The position numbers were made by a program, and so were the translations under genes. The notes below the pieces were generated by a model. The model saw only the letters and a program-made list of their open reading frames with translations, had not been told where the DNA came from and searched no databases. From Pestalotiopsis fici W106-1 (lineage: Eukaryota; Ascomycota; Sordariomycetes; Amphisphaeriales; Sporocadaceae), in the NCBI RefSeq assembly GCF_000516985.1, contig NW_006917102.1, positions 620,001 through 684,000 of the forward strand: 64,000 nucleotides of DNA, given 5' to 3'. Within the stretch, counting starts at the first letter, position 1; every line of letters starts with the position of its first letter. Positions 33,101-46,100 of this stretch are shown piece by piece.

Positions 33101-36100
33101 TGGATGCAACAATGCAATTCCTTGTACATACTGTATGTAATTTCTCTTCTTCAATGACAGCGCAGCGAAGCCATCTCTGGCGGACTTTGGACCGTCGGTC
33201 GATTGCATTACTCGTGCGATAGCCGCTACCCCATATTTGAACGGGGGACCGAGTTCCCTAAAAAGAAAAAGAACAGAAGAAAATAAAAAGCCCGTAGCCA
33301 ATTCTTCCAGTCGACATTGGCATCGGCTGTTCGTTCCGTATCGCTTCCTCGGCCCCACTGAAATAGGTGTGTTCCAAATGATCCATGGATCTATGGCACC
33401 ATACCAAACATACCTTGGAAACTCATCGACCAACACGCAGACAATGCGCTGCTGCTGCTGCTTTACTGGCTGATCAGAGTAATCATGTCTGTTGCCGTTG
33501 GCCATCGCACCAAAGCAGATAAACATCCATCAACAGCAAGTACCTTGATGAGTATAAGAGTTGCATGGGCCAGTCCATATTGATACAAAGTTGCAACCTG
33601 CTCACAAGACCATGTTCTCGGATATTTTTGCTGCCGCCCAAACCCAGCACAGGTCCGACGTAGCAGCACAACTTTCTCCTCAAAGTTGAGATGGAAACTG
33701 AACAACATAGCCTGAGGTATACACATGAATATTGAAAATACTCAGAACATCTCCAGATACTCGGCCCAGGGTCTAGTGTTTGAAGCTCTGCAAAGCGCCC
33801 TCCTCACATGTCCGATTTGCTGGGAGTCAAGTACGGTTGGTAACACAGCATAATCTGCCTTTTGCATTCCATCACGAATTTCTCGCCTCGTCTTTCTACC
33901 ATGTACCTGATATGTCCGTGCAACGGATCAACAGTTTGAATGTACATAGTAGGAGCTGTTCTATGTCGTTTGAAACTGCGATGGAACAGCCCCAGAGCGA
34001 ACATTTCATTCGGCATCAAGTCGGTAAATTGTCACAAACCTACCAATCAGCCCAACTGGTGACATGGTGGACAAAGTTTCGCTACGATTATCCCACCAGA
34101 TCGTGGGCCAATCGACCAAAATCTCCTTGCTTGTTATGTCCCCCTTGGACGAAATTTTGGTTTTTAGCAAGCCAAGAATAGAACGAATCGTTATCTAGGT
34201 CTAAGCAGCCACGACTTGTACTACAGACTACTATTACGCAGGCATTGTTGTTATTGCATCAACTAGCTGGACTTTGCCGGCACTGGGGGTCTGGAAAGCT
34301 CCAAGACGAAGCCACAATTGCGCCTCTGCACCACATGGCTTACAGCGATTTCAGGTCTTCTAGAAGAGGTCATCAGGTCAGCGGTACTTTTTGACCTACT
34401 TGCAACATATCTATGGAACCCTCCATGATGAACGATTGCCATGATTCGACCTGAAATCGAGACACACGTTTCTAATTCATGGCTTCTGAGCCGTTACTTG
34501 GGCGTCACATCTTCCGAGGCTATTCTTGCTGTTCTTGAGGCATATATCATTAGGTCTGGATTCCCAGCTGCTGCTACCTGGACCTGAACTTCCTAATGTA
34601 GCGGCACTTCCTTCTCTCAATCGCCAAGAGCGGCGCGGGGCAATCGTTACTATTATCAGCGCTCGAGGGGTTTGTGTCGGTCTCCGTCGGCCCTTGACCT
34701 TGTAATTTTGCATATTCACGAAGACTACTGCGATTTAACTCGGCCTTTGTTTTAGGAGACAATATCATCGTGACAGGTATGATATGCATTCGAAAGAGAT
34801 ATATGCCTCGCCTCATCCCAGGTGACGATTGAAAACCACTTGCAGGCTCAAAATCGTCGACTGGTTAGTAGTGTGTGGTATGCCACAACCATTGGCTTTG
34901 CGACTCCGAGCTGCTTCGTGGCTTTATCAAAGTCACAGAGCTCATGACTACATTCCATTGATCGCATGCACTTGGAATTCGGAGGGGTTCTCATTGATTG
35001 ACAGATAAATTCTTCCGGTAGCCCGAAACTTGGGACAACTCGTCACTATAAAATACAAGTCTTGGAGCTGATATGTCACTTTCTCGGCCAAATTCTTTAC
35101 TATACATATTCTCTAGCCAGCTCATGCCATTTCTCACGCTACTGCAGCTTTTGTGTACCCTCATGTATGTAGATATATCATGCAGATGCGCCCTAATATC
35201 TATCCCATCCAGTCAGATAGGTGCCAATGACCCAGACATTCCCAAAAGCAGGTTCCCACCCCCCACAAGTTTCCTTTCGTTTTCCGCCCTTGACTCTTTT
35301 CTGGAGACATCCAGAATAGCTCTTTTCCCCCGCATACCCGCACCCCTTGTTCCCTTTGATGAGTTATCTGGGGATTGTATGCGCTCATCCCACCTTTTAC
35401 TAACTTGGGGGAGAGGAAGGGAGGGATGAGGGAGGGCTCGCTTCAGCGATGACATATGTGTAATCATTGCCCAATCGGCCCATTGCTGACGCCCGTGTAT
35501 CCCTCCATGTGGACTTTATTTCTTACGGCACAGTGACGCTCGAATCATGAGGCCTGATCTTGATAGAAAAGTCAGATCTCTTTGGCCATTGTGCATCTGT
35601 TGTCGCAAAAACACGTCGCCTAAAGGCTCGCCGGTTGAAACTTTTTATTCTCTCGACGCCCCCGCCGGAGAAATTGAAAAGTCTTGTCAGCAAAGAAAAA
35701 CTGCCCGGCTATCGAATCTGTTTTCTTTGCACACTTGATAGACCTGGTGGCTTTTACACCAGGGCAGTGGCATGAACCCAATCTATTTTTACCTCTGATT
35801 GTTGAATCGTAGACTGACTTCTCGGTCCGAAATGCCCCAGACGGAGGCGGACGAGTAAATCATATGATCATGGAGTAATGCTGTTTACTACCACGTACCC
35901 ACCTGTGCATATATGCGCGAGATTCATCTAACCCTACCCAAGCGAAAAGAAGCCGTCATGGGCAGAGGGCGGGGGATAGAGGAGGGGGTAACACCCCGCG
36001 CGCAATTAAAGGTGAGAGGCGAGAATGTGTCGTAGCTGTTCGTGCACTTGTTGGTACTCAGTTCAGGACATGGGATATGCAGCAGGCTACATGCGGGAGA

Positions 36101-36300
36101 GAGAAAGAAAAAGGCGCCACAGACGATACAAAAAGAATCCCCAATCCTTCTTCCTCGGGTTGTGATTGGGCCAATTCTGGCTGTCCAATCAGGTTGTGCT
36201 GGCAGAGGAATTATTGAACCACACCAGGAGTTTTCTCGCTATTGCTCCCGAGGCACCGGGGGTCGGTGGTGGCAAAGGTTGATGCTATCATAGACAAGAA
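30141..36300. other. Gene-poor region, nothing recognisable
   Basis: About 6 kb with only short frames (at most ~200 codons, 32930-33526 minus) that show no domain character. It holds a GTAC-rich cluster at about 32828-32876. Minus-strand frames with intron-like signals occur at about 34480-35070, but I could not make a consistent gene model. Confidence 0.4.
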
Positions 36301-37600
36301 TTGAAATATCTCGAGTCGAATTCAAAATAAGTATATCTGATCAGCGATGCTGGTGATGATAGGAAGTTGGGTTACACTTGCTTTGAAGCTTCAAACCAAG
36401 GGCTGATGTATTGACTGATGCAAAGATATAAATATCATGTCATGGCCAGCTTTATTACAAGAACATACCAAAATGTACCAACAAGACAAAATCGGTTCGA
36501 ATCGATAATATATGATTTAGTTTTTGACATTCAATAGGCGCTAATCTTATTGATGGAAAGTCCAGGAATAAGATGTTTTGCTCGGATAGTCCTACCTGGT
36601 GACCATTCCGAATAAGATTGAGCTACGATTAGAGGTTCATGGACCTTCACGAGTGCTTTTGTTCCAAGTCCTGCGTTATAGTTTAATTAATAGAGGGCAA
36701 CCCAAAATACTTACAAGACGGAGTTGTATAAAATTTTATTTAAAGAAATCTGAATAGCATTCTTCAAGACAAATGGCTCGATGCATTTGTTTAGTGTATC
36801 GTGGACCTTTTGTCTAGTCCTCCATGCTAATATCTAATATACGAGCGATCACCTTCACCTAGGAAGTTGACTGAAACAACCGCATCAATAAAATCTCATG
36901 TCACATAGGACATGACACAAAAATAAAGAAAGTCGCCTATACAATCAATTCAATACTCTTCTTGATAGGATTGGTCTCAGGTGAACACTGTGCTGTGAGA
37001 TGATCGTGACAAAATACCGTTATTGCCAGTCAAATGAATTCACTTTAATACCTTGAGTATGTTGCCTGATGTACACTCTTAAACACCAAAGGATGCAAAT
37101 CGGGCTGCACATTTTCATGCCTAAAAAGGATAGTCAGAAGTAATGCTATCTAAAATGTGGTGTCCATGAGAATATCTACAACAAGTGCCTAGATAAGACA
37201 CAGAAGAGATGAATGCCAGTTGACCGAAATACTGGATGAGATGCAAAAGTCTCGTCCATCACAACCGCCATAAGCAATCGTCATTCTGACTACTATTAAA
37301 CAGACAAAGCCAAGAGACATTTACTTCCTACTTGCCTCAATGGATGGGGATAAGTGGCGTTTCTGAATTTTTCCCTTCTCATAAGTTCACATAACGCAAA
37401 TAAAAGACCACTCGAGCCACGCCGTGTACCAGATCAATTGCCTGAAATATATGAAAATTTTGACATGGGGTGAAGATCAGTAGTTCCAATTCAAGTGACA
37501 GATATATAACACGCTAAGCCCAATAACTCCTTGCCCTTGTATGCTCATTCTGGTGTACAATCGCTCAATGCCGAATCCTCGCATTGGACAAATATGATTT
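36301..37600 (-). other. AT-rich region with intron-like signals and fragmented frames
   Basis: This segment is clearly more AT-rich than its flanks. On the minus strand a candidate terminal exon (36531-36670) follows an intron with GTAAGT donor at 36715 and CGCAG acceptor; its frame ends SINKISAY then TGA. Upstream, several open stretches are separated by GT...AG-like segments, but no model runs without stops. CA/TG dinucleotides are plentiful, which argues against heavy RIP. It could be a decayed gene, a gene with many short introns, or a non-coding transcript. Confidence 0.3.
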
Positions 37601-37714
37601 GCCGAAACCAACGGTGAAGCTCTTCAACGCCTCAAGAAACCTCAAGATGATTCCTGCCTTTCGACTCGCATTCCATAGACTGTAAACGGTAATTTTTGTG
37701 AACTCAGATACACT

Positions 37715-38671
37715 TTATAGTCCCAGCGCCTTCACAGCAGACTCGGTGTCCAGGCAGTCGTTTGCTCTCAGCGCCTTTTGAGCCCAAACCACGGTGCCTC
37801 GCCCGTCGACGGCGAAAAGTCCGGCCTGTTGCCATTTGTTGCCCATGACGGTACTCGGACCAAACCCGTCGTCATCTTCCGCCTGTTGCTGTGTAGCCAC
37901 CCCTACTGGCCCGTTACCATTGAGTTGTTTGCCAAAGCTGCCGGTTCTAGTAATGGCGCCGGCGACCTTTTCGCCGAGCCATCCCTTTTCCTTCCACGCC
38001 TCGCGCTGCGTCGCCGGGTTGAACATGGACCAGACAGTGCCTAGACCCAGACCCCAGGCCGCATAGATGGCGCGGTCCTCGTCCACGACCACCTCGACGT
38101 TCCAGGCGCCGCCCAGCAGATCGATCCACTTGCGCGTGGCCTCGGGCGACGAGTGCGACACGGCGATGCACCGCAGGCCGGTGCTCTGGTAGCGATTCGC
38201 CATGGCGCGTAGGGCTAGAAAAGATTTCTGTGCGACTGGAAGCCGGTTGGGAAAACCACGAGTTAGTTATCAAGCGCATGATTGAGGGGAGGGGAGCAAT
38301 TTTGCAGAGATATGTGACAATTTGGACTACTAACAGGCACATCCCACGCAGCGCATAAATAGCACCACTACTCTCCGGCCACCGCCCATACTGAGCTGCC
38401 GATCTCTGTCGAGCGGTGCGAGGTCGCCGACCTTGGGACAGTCGGCCACGGGCACGGGAGGCGGCACGGGCGAGAGCCAGGCTTGAGCAGTCAGGGGGAG
38501 TTTTCGCGTGCTCATCCACGCGGGCCAGCCGCCGGCCGCGGTGCTGTCGTCATTGTCAAAAGCGGACTTTGAGTCGCTGCCCTTATTAGCAGCCGGGGAT
38601 GAGAAGTCAAATGAATCGCTCTTGAGGCCCACTTTGCGCAGTGCGAGCTTGGTTGTCAGACTGGAAAGCAT
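37715..38671 (-). CDS. Peroxiredoxin-like AhpC/TSA protein (PRXL2/AAED1 type), apparent frameshift
   Basis: Exon 1 is 38335-38671 from the ATG (MLSSLTTKLALRK); exon 2 is 38236-37715. The thioredoxin-like fold is clear: VVVLFMRCVGC (C108-x2-C111), RCIAVSHSSPEATRKWIDLLGG, VVVDEDRAIYAAWGLG and a late GLFAVDGRGTVVWAQ. This pattern matches fungal AhpC/TSA proteins of the PRXL2 group, thought to reduce peroxides or act as thiol oxidoreductases. Joining at the best sites (T|GTTAGT, TTCCAG|TC) gives the expected AFAQKS, but a run of five T on the minus strand (38219-38223) then puts the rest one base out of frame; four T would restore it. It may be an assembly homopolymer error, a real lesion, or an unusual splice. 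The N-terminal ~45 residues may be a mitochondrial presequence. Confidence 0.75.
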
Positions 38672-39930
38672 GTTGTTTTGGAGGGGACAGATGGTCACCA
38701 CGATTGGTGTTGTAGAAAGAAACCAAATCTTTTCAGTCAGCAGATTGCCGTGGGGAGAGGCTGAAGGGTCGAAATGTCACTTGATGCGGGTGCTTTTTGT
38801 TCTTCAAGCGATCATGAGTAAAAACGATCTCAATGTTTTGGGTTTTGTTGGATATTCAAAAGTGATGATATCGTCAAACTAGAATGCTCAATCAATTCCT
38901 CCAGAAACAAGAAGCAAAACCGAGGACAAGGAGAAGAAACAGGTAGCTGCAGGAGAAAACATCCGACACGCCATTGTGAGAAACATAAAGTCTCCTTGTC
39001 CCAAGGCTGAAGGGAAGGAAGACGACGACCCCTTGATACAGTTGATGTTGCAGAAAGTTCATAGAGGTTATCGCTTATCATGAATTGTGAGGGAGGGGTT
39101 CGTCGTCCAGTCATAGCTTTGAGCCTGGTCCCCTAGCCCTGACTCGTAAGAAACGAAAGCAGAGGCGCCCTTGCAGGAAACGCGCTAAACATTACAGAGG
39201 CGAGGCTGATGCCAAGAGCTACCGGCGCTGATCAATGCTTGTGACCCGAAACCCCCCTGACCCAGCACTGAGGGTAGGATGTGCTCAGTGGCCCTTAGTG
39301 CGCTAGGCCGCAGAGGCATGGAGGGGTTGAGGGTCTTTGCTTTTGTGGGGAAGTTTTTTTTGGCGGGGTTGAATTGAATCTGGATTTTATGGGAACCAGA
39401 GCCAGAACCAGCACTTTTTCTATAGGGAAAAAAGCCGAGACCAACTTAAGTAAGTTGATTTGTGGATTCAAATATGCACTTCATCTGATATTGGAGAGAG
39501 GCCTTTTGGAATACAACTACGATTCTAATCAATACTGCTGCGAATTGAGTTGCTGGCCTTGAGTATGTACTCTGTACATACAGGTCGAGTCTCATTGGCC
39601 AAACGGGTAGAAGCTTTTTTTTAATTGCCTATATCAGGTAGTCAAAAGAGTTGAACAAGCCCGAACCTTTCTTAGAATTGTTAATATTGTACATACTGAG
39701 AGAAATAGAATGGTAGAGTCTTTATGCAATGGATAAATCCACAAGAAGCGGATTTCATTTCTATTCCACATCATCATCTGCGGATGGGTTTTAGTACCCT
39801 GAATTCATGTCGGAAAATATAAAAGAGTGGCGTCATAGTGCAGACTTGATGGGATGGACAAACCACTTCCTGTCATCTACACAAAAACATCCTGCCGTGC
39901 CTTTGTCACGACAGCGTGAGCATGAATGAC
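38672..39930. other. Intergenic region with GTATGTAC inverted repeat
   Basis: Promoter side of the peroxiredoxin-like gene. It contains a perfect 8-bp inverted repeat with a 3-nt loop (39563-39581). No supported gene. Confidence 0.45.
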
Positions 39931-42900
39931 ATCAATATGATTCTGGGCACTTGGCGACGAATATTGCCAACTGACGAGTGCCCAGATCCGATAAGGTATT
40001 ATGGAATCCGCATTGGGAGTTGTTTCTGCCTCGGCCTGACATCAGATGGAGCAACTGTTCTGTACCAGATAACGACAAGTTGAGAAAAAAAAAAAAAACC
40101 ATAATCAGAGCGATAATCAAGAGCGGTCCGCGGAAGCAGCCGTCTGCCAACTTGGGAAAGTCAGCGGAGGGTCGTGACCGTTCTCAGCATCATGACGGAG
40201 CTCAAAAATAGTACGCGCGTTTAATAGGTAAAGAATAGAATACTTTGGGGGATGGTTATTAATTTGACCTGCAGTAGCGTCATCACATCCCAAGGAGAGA
40301 TGGAGGCCACGACTGAACAAGGTTCAAGAGTGCACCAACACTTTTGCAGACGTACAGTAGTAGTCCTCTCATTGCAACAAGGGGAAGGGGGGAAAAATTT
40401 ACAAGTAATTACTCAGTGACTCTTGACCTCTAGACAAATAACTGTAATGCTTCTTTTCGGCTTGTGGGGGGTTGGTTCTTTGAGACCAATCTTCTTAGCT
40501 GGACACATCCGAAAGTACAAAATTGCTTTTCGTCATATCTACGTGTGCGCCAGATTTTATATGGCCGTGCCGGCGGCACAACGCCCAGTGAAATGCAGAG
40601 CAATCTGAACAGAGGCATTCCGTACTTGGCGGGGGCTTGCGACAAAAGAGCGGACCAATGTGAATCCAACGTTTGTACTCGTGGAGCTTTTCGTCGTGTC
40701 TTTCCTCGCCTGGCATTGTATATAAAGGTCAAAGTAGCATTGAGGGGAGCAAAAATGTGGGAGACCAATCAAGGAATTGACCTCTCTTGGTCTCGAAATT
40801 TGGGCTGCGTGGCGTTCTCAAGGTATTCATGGCGAGGCGAGCTGAGACAAAGATCACAATTATGAGTGTCACGTTCTACGAAGACGACACCATTTCGCCA
40901 TGCTTCGGAGAGTCGCGACAGGTCTTTCCGTGCCGTCCTACAGGAACCAGGGCTGATCCTAGACCGCCTGGACATTTGAGCTGCAAAGTCTCGATTTTGG
41001 TTGTTGGAAGGAGAAAAAAAAAAAAAGGGAATGTAGCGCGGACTACATCACCCTGAAGTAATGCACGTCCTGTCAAGACCCAAGAATAGCCAGTTGTCAC
41101 CGCGACCTTGGGACTTGGGTTGAATAGCCTCTTTGCCTTGAGGACAAAAGCTGAAAGAAATCATGTGGCTTATGTGAGATCTGCGTCAATGCACACACGA
41201 GTAGCTCACCTAGCCAAGGTAGGTAGCGAATTTCTCTCGTGTTTCTTGATCGGTGCCAGTGCCACGGAAACTGTTCCCGAGAAATCGTGGCTTTCTCGAT
41301 TGATCTAAAGCTGCCCGCAAAGCCTGAGTAGAGAGACGGCAAGTGGAACGTAGTCGCAGCTCGAGTGGACATTGTCGCGACCACATGATATCCTGGTCCA
41401 GTCATTTGGGACGACGGGCAAAAATATCCCGAATCAAGTGTAAATTTACACAATCAAGGCCCTTGGTAAGTGCCAAACGTTTTTTGACAACCTTTGAAGT
41501 TCCGTTAGACATTAGAGCGAAAAGCAACAGATGAGCCTGGCTGCTCCTGGTTGGTTGAATCGTCCGGGAGCGCGGGAACTGTGACTATAGTGTATATGCA
41601 TGTCGTACGCTTCAGGATTTCGACATCCGCTCGATTGGTGAGGTTGGTATTGCCTTCTCGAACCCACTTGGCAGGTATTTGTTGTGTGAGCCGCTTCGGC
41701 ACATAATTTTACCAGCCCAGCATGTAACAAGATGTCATGTTGGTAACACGAGATGGAAAAGTAAGCGATCTGTGGGGCAAGGAGATACTGAAAAGTTCCA
41801 ATTTAGTAAACGAGCGGGTGAGCCCGATGATGCCTTTCCACACAAGTTGGGAGTGAAAGTATGCCAGAATTCAATGCGACCAACTGACAGGTGAAATTGA
41901 ATCCCTGTGATGAGTATGTTCTGCTATGTGGTCCGATAATGTTAGCCATGTCTCCAGCTTAAAGGACGTGTATTGATTGGATCTCTGATGCGAAGCACGC
42001 ATCCGCAACGCAAGCGTGCCACAAAAATGCCGGATTTTTAAAGCTGGCACTCCCGGCTGAAATAAAAGGATGTAGATCAAGAAAGATCAAAGTAGCCTGC
42101 AAGGGGAACACGGGTGATGGGGCTAGTCAAACAAGGACCGACTTTGCCATTCCCTGCAACCCGACTTCCTCAAATGGCGTTGACAGTACCGTACAACAAT
42201 ATGTCCAGGGAACACCGGCAATGGGGGTCTGGGAGTATACTCATTGTCAGTGTATAAACGAAGATGATGTGCCAGTAGCTACGGACTAGAATCACGGACT
42301 CTTCCTCGGAGCTCGTGATACGCCCGAAAAGAAATATCACCGGGCCCAAACTATGGCTCTGGAAGCGGCAGAAACAAAACGGTATTGCTTTCCAAAAGTA
42401 TGGAATCATACAAGCGCTGCCAGAGTCTCAACCTTCAGCTCAGATCTCTCATGCTTAACCGGTAGATACGCGCCGGCTGCCTATAGTGCCGTACGTACGG
42501 CGATTCTGGTCTAGATTTGTATGAGAGACTAGCAGCAAAGACTGACAGCTTGTGGCGTTTGCCATGAAGCAGACTTGATCTTGGCGGATGATGAAAGCGG
42601 TGACTGTCGGCAGTGTGTCCTCAGATAGGAAGTAGGTGGTGGACAGTACCGCTCAAGCTCTTCTGCCAACGATGGATTCGACCCGTCAGGCGTCCACAGA
42701 TAAGCGAGAATGAGCTCAAGAGAACCAAAGGAAACAAATCCCCGAGAACTGAATGCGAGTGGGACGGCCAACGACGACGATCGTACTGGGACCCAGTTCG
42801 TGATGCAGAGGCTCTGTAATTCGTGTGAATTGTTGGCGTATTTTTCGTGAACTGTGCACAAAATGATGTCAAGTCCATGGCACACGAATACGACCTGCCC

Positions 42901-45900
42901 AAACACATCTTAAGACAGAAGGAAGCCAGTAACAAATCAGGGAAGAAGCGGCTGAAAAGAGCTGGCCTCGTATCACAATTCCGAATGACAGATGCAGAAT
43001 AGCTGATGGTGAAATACAGTCGGGTATCCTCACCATGGGAAGAATGGCAGCTCAAAACGGTGCTACTCTTGACCTATTGGCTATGAGCGCACTGTGTCGT
43101 TAGGCGTCTGTAGATCCGTGGGGTGTGGACTGTCCCTCGGTCCTAGCGGGGAGATCAGGCTCTAGTGCCCTATCATGTCCGAAGACGAAGGCTTAGAGCA
43201 CAGTACGTACAAGCCAATGGCGCCATTCTCGCAGTATTCTGTTTGCTCATTGTGTGACTGATGGGATATAGTGGTGCTGACGACGATTTTAAACCCCTTT
43301 TGTCAGGTGCCATTACGGTACTCAGCCCACGGCGCTTGCTTGCGTTCTTCCACATCTTGTTCCTTGCATGTTCTGGTACCAGCAAGCACACAGGGCTCCA
43401 TCCAGTCCCAATCGATGGATCGCGGAAGTGCATGCATTGGCTGGCAAGGTCCAAGAACAGACAACGGACGAAAGAAGAGGAGAGAGGGGGCGAAAGGGGG
43501 CCAAAGCTGGGTTAGACTAAAGCAACTATCCCGCAGCGATCGCCCTTCTTGGCCCCATTCATGTGAGATTGATGGGCAAACTACTTGCCAATGGCGCGTT
43601 GTCCACGAGCAATATGGTAATTTCGTGATTGTGCCCTTCAAACCCCACCGCATTGAGGGTTTGCCGTACTGGCAACTGGCTCTTGAGCATCTCTGACCTA
43701 CCTATCCCTTTGGGCTGGACTTGGACTGGGGCCGCTTTTTCAGTGGCTCACGATATCGTGTCTAGCGTCGTGTTCGCTTATGCCTCGCAACGCAAGCTGT
43801 AGATACTTCGTAAGTAGGCAGGCAAGAAGTCAGTGTACCCACTGGGCTGCTGAATTGCCATTCCGTCCTGCCGAGAACGCACGCCGCCGCTACTTCTGCT
43901 TGTGTTCCCCTCCAAGGCCTGTATGCGACTCACTCGTTGTCAAAGCCTCAGCCGAGGCGCAGACACGTGATTGGGCCCTGTGCCGTTGTGCCGTATGAGT
44001 CCTGTCTTGTTTGTGATTTCTGTCTCAAGTTTACGGCTGCCAACAAGGAGAAGATGCGGCGAAAAAGAACATTGAATGGGAGGGTTCTACGAAATAAGAT
44101 TTTACAAATGTGATACTTGTGCAGGATCACTCATATGCCTCCAACGGGCACCGCAGTAGCCAGTCTGCGACCCAGATGCACGCGAGTAATAAAGATAGAT
44201 GGGCCTCTTGTAGGGTCAGGTCAGGTACCTGGGCAGGTGTCTGGGGCGAATGGAGGTCTCTTAGGACCCCCGGACAGATACTATGTACATACATATCAGT
44301 GCAGAGAAACGGTGAAGCTAACGGGGGGGATGATTCGGGGGTCTTGGTCCCTGAGCCAGATGGCCGCCCATTAAACCCGCCATCAGTTGTGGCCCGTGGC
44401 CCGTGGGCGACCACCATTGGGAGATGGGAGATGTATGGATCATGGATCATGGCTTGGACTGGGGGAGGTCCCTCAGGCTCATCAACTGGTCCATGCCACT
44501 CAATGATTCCGCTACCAACTAAAGTCGTGTAGTGTATTTCAACGTGGTCTGCAACCCGGCTGGCGGATCGCCGGTAGATGCCCCTTTTGTTCAAGAACGA
44601 GAAGAGTCCCGGGGGGAGAAAAAGCAGAGAGGGAGAGAAAGGCAGAGATAGAGAGAGCATGTATATCGTACTTCGTACACCAAAAGGCCCAAGATCGTGG
44701 ACCGCCGACCTGTCGAGTTCCCAGGTCTCAGGGCCCGAGTTGCACTTGCAGTTCCCAGTTCCCAAGTGCTGGACCCGGGGGGCGACCACTCGGGGTCCTG
44801 GAAGCGAAATCATGGAACTATTCAAGTACCCGCGCAGTGGCCAGCCAACCCACATCGGCTCTTGGTCTGGCCTGCAAGCATGGAAGTAGTGTAGAATCAC
44901 CAAGGTAGGCCAATGTACGGAATCCCCTGTAGAAAAATCATGCAGGTTGATGAAACGGAGAAAAGAAGGGCGTGAGGTGCGGGACCCTACACAGCGCCCA
45001 GATGTCTGGAGGCCATGCTTCTTTGTTCCAGACGCCGAAGGAGTTGGATGCTGCAATGAAGGGATCAATGATCAGGCAGTTGGTTTAATGTGCTGTTCAA
45101 TGTTGGATGGGACTCGACTTCCTCAATGACTGCTTTATTACCTTGTGTGTAGTGAACCTGTATGTAACATATGCATACCAGCCAACCATTTAGTTTAGGT
45201 ACACCAGATGCTCTTCAAGAATAGTGCATACAACGGTACATAAGCAAGTAGGTACATGTACTCTGTACATTTCTGCAGTGAAAACAACTATTACTGCGTA
45301 TATCGAGTCGCAAATTGCCTACCTGCTTGACAGTCGTATGTACTTTCCCAGTTGCAGGGTGCATTCATCTCTTCTTTCTGCTCTCTTGATCTCCCTAGGT
45401 AATAACGCACATTTCGATGCACACATTACATGGGACGATTGCGGTAGTAATAATTACGTTGGTTGGAGGTAGTTCGTGTAGTTTGTATCGTACCAGTACG
45501 CATATGGCCTAACTAACATAGGCTGTTTCCAAGTCTCCATAATTGAACTTTTGGCGCCAACGATCATTGATGCTCCTAGAAATCAATAAATGCCGGTCTG
45601 TAGTGAGGACTATAAGAGATGAATAGGGTCTAGTTGGGGACTCGGTCTTTTGATTGAACAGACCAATGGTGGTAGCAAGTATAAAATAAAATAAAAATAA
45701 GTGTGTTGGTTGGTAATGTAGGCAATAAGTAGATAAGTAATCTGTAAATGCATGGTGAGGTGACCTTGCGGTGACTGACTGGCCGACCCTGGCTGGCAGC
45801 GAGACTGTAGATGAATGAGCCGGTTTCTGTTTCCATGCTTCAATCTCCAACATTATTATTACAGGCTTTCCAGATCATACCTACATGACATACATAGTGT

Positions 45901-46100
45901 ATCCCCTGTATTGGACATACCGATGTACGCCCATTGATGATCGACCTACCTCGAGGTACATCGTACAAACAATCCCTATCCGTTCTGGTTCCTGCCCTGT
46001 CACATTCATTCAATCTTAGTTTTACTCTCGTATGCACGATCACTCAACCACCACCACTACCAGAACAGACGGACGTTCACCCTACCACACATCCCGTTGC
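39931..46100. other. Gene-poor region, nothing recognisable
   Basis: About 6 kb without a supported gene. The longest frame (44127-45068 minus, 313 codons) has no domain character and a composition unlike the neighbouring genes. A 14-bp palindrome GCCGTACGTACGGC lies at 42488-42501. Confidence 0.4.

Noticed and set aside
32930..33526. 198-codon minus-strand frame
   Set aside because: No recognisable domain; composition irregular and no promoter or splice context.
35073..35429. 118-codon plus-strand frame 29 bp after a TATAAAA sequence
   Set aside because: The TATA is too close to the ATG and the product looks random.
36301..37600. RIP-mutated transposon as explanation of the AT-rich segment
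   Set aside because: CA and TG dinucleotides remain common and no transposase or terminal repeats are visible.
44127..45068. 313-codon minus-strand frame in gene-poor DNA
   Set aside because: No domain, signal or splice context; composition unlike the genes of this window.
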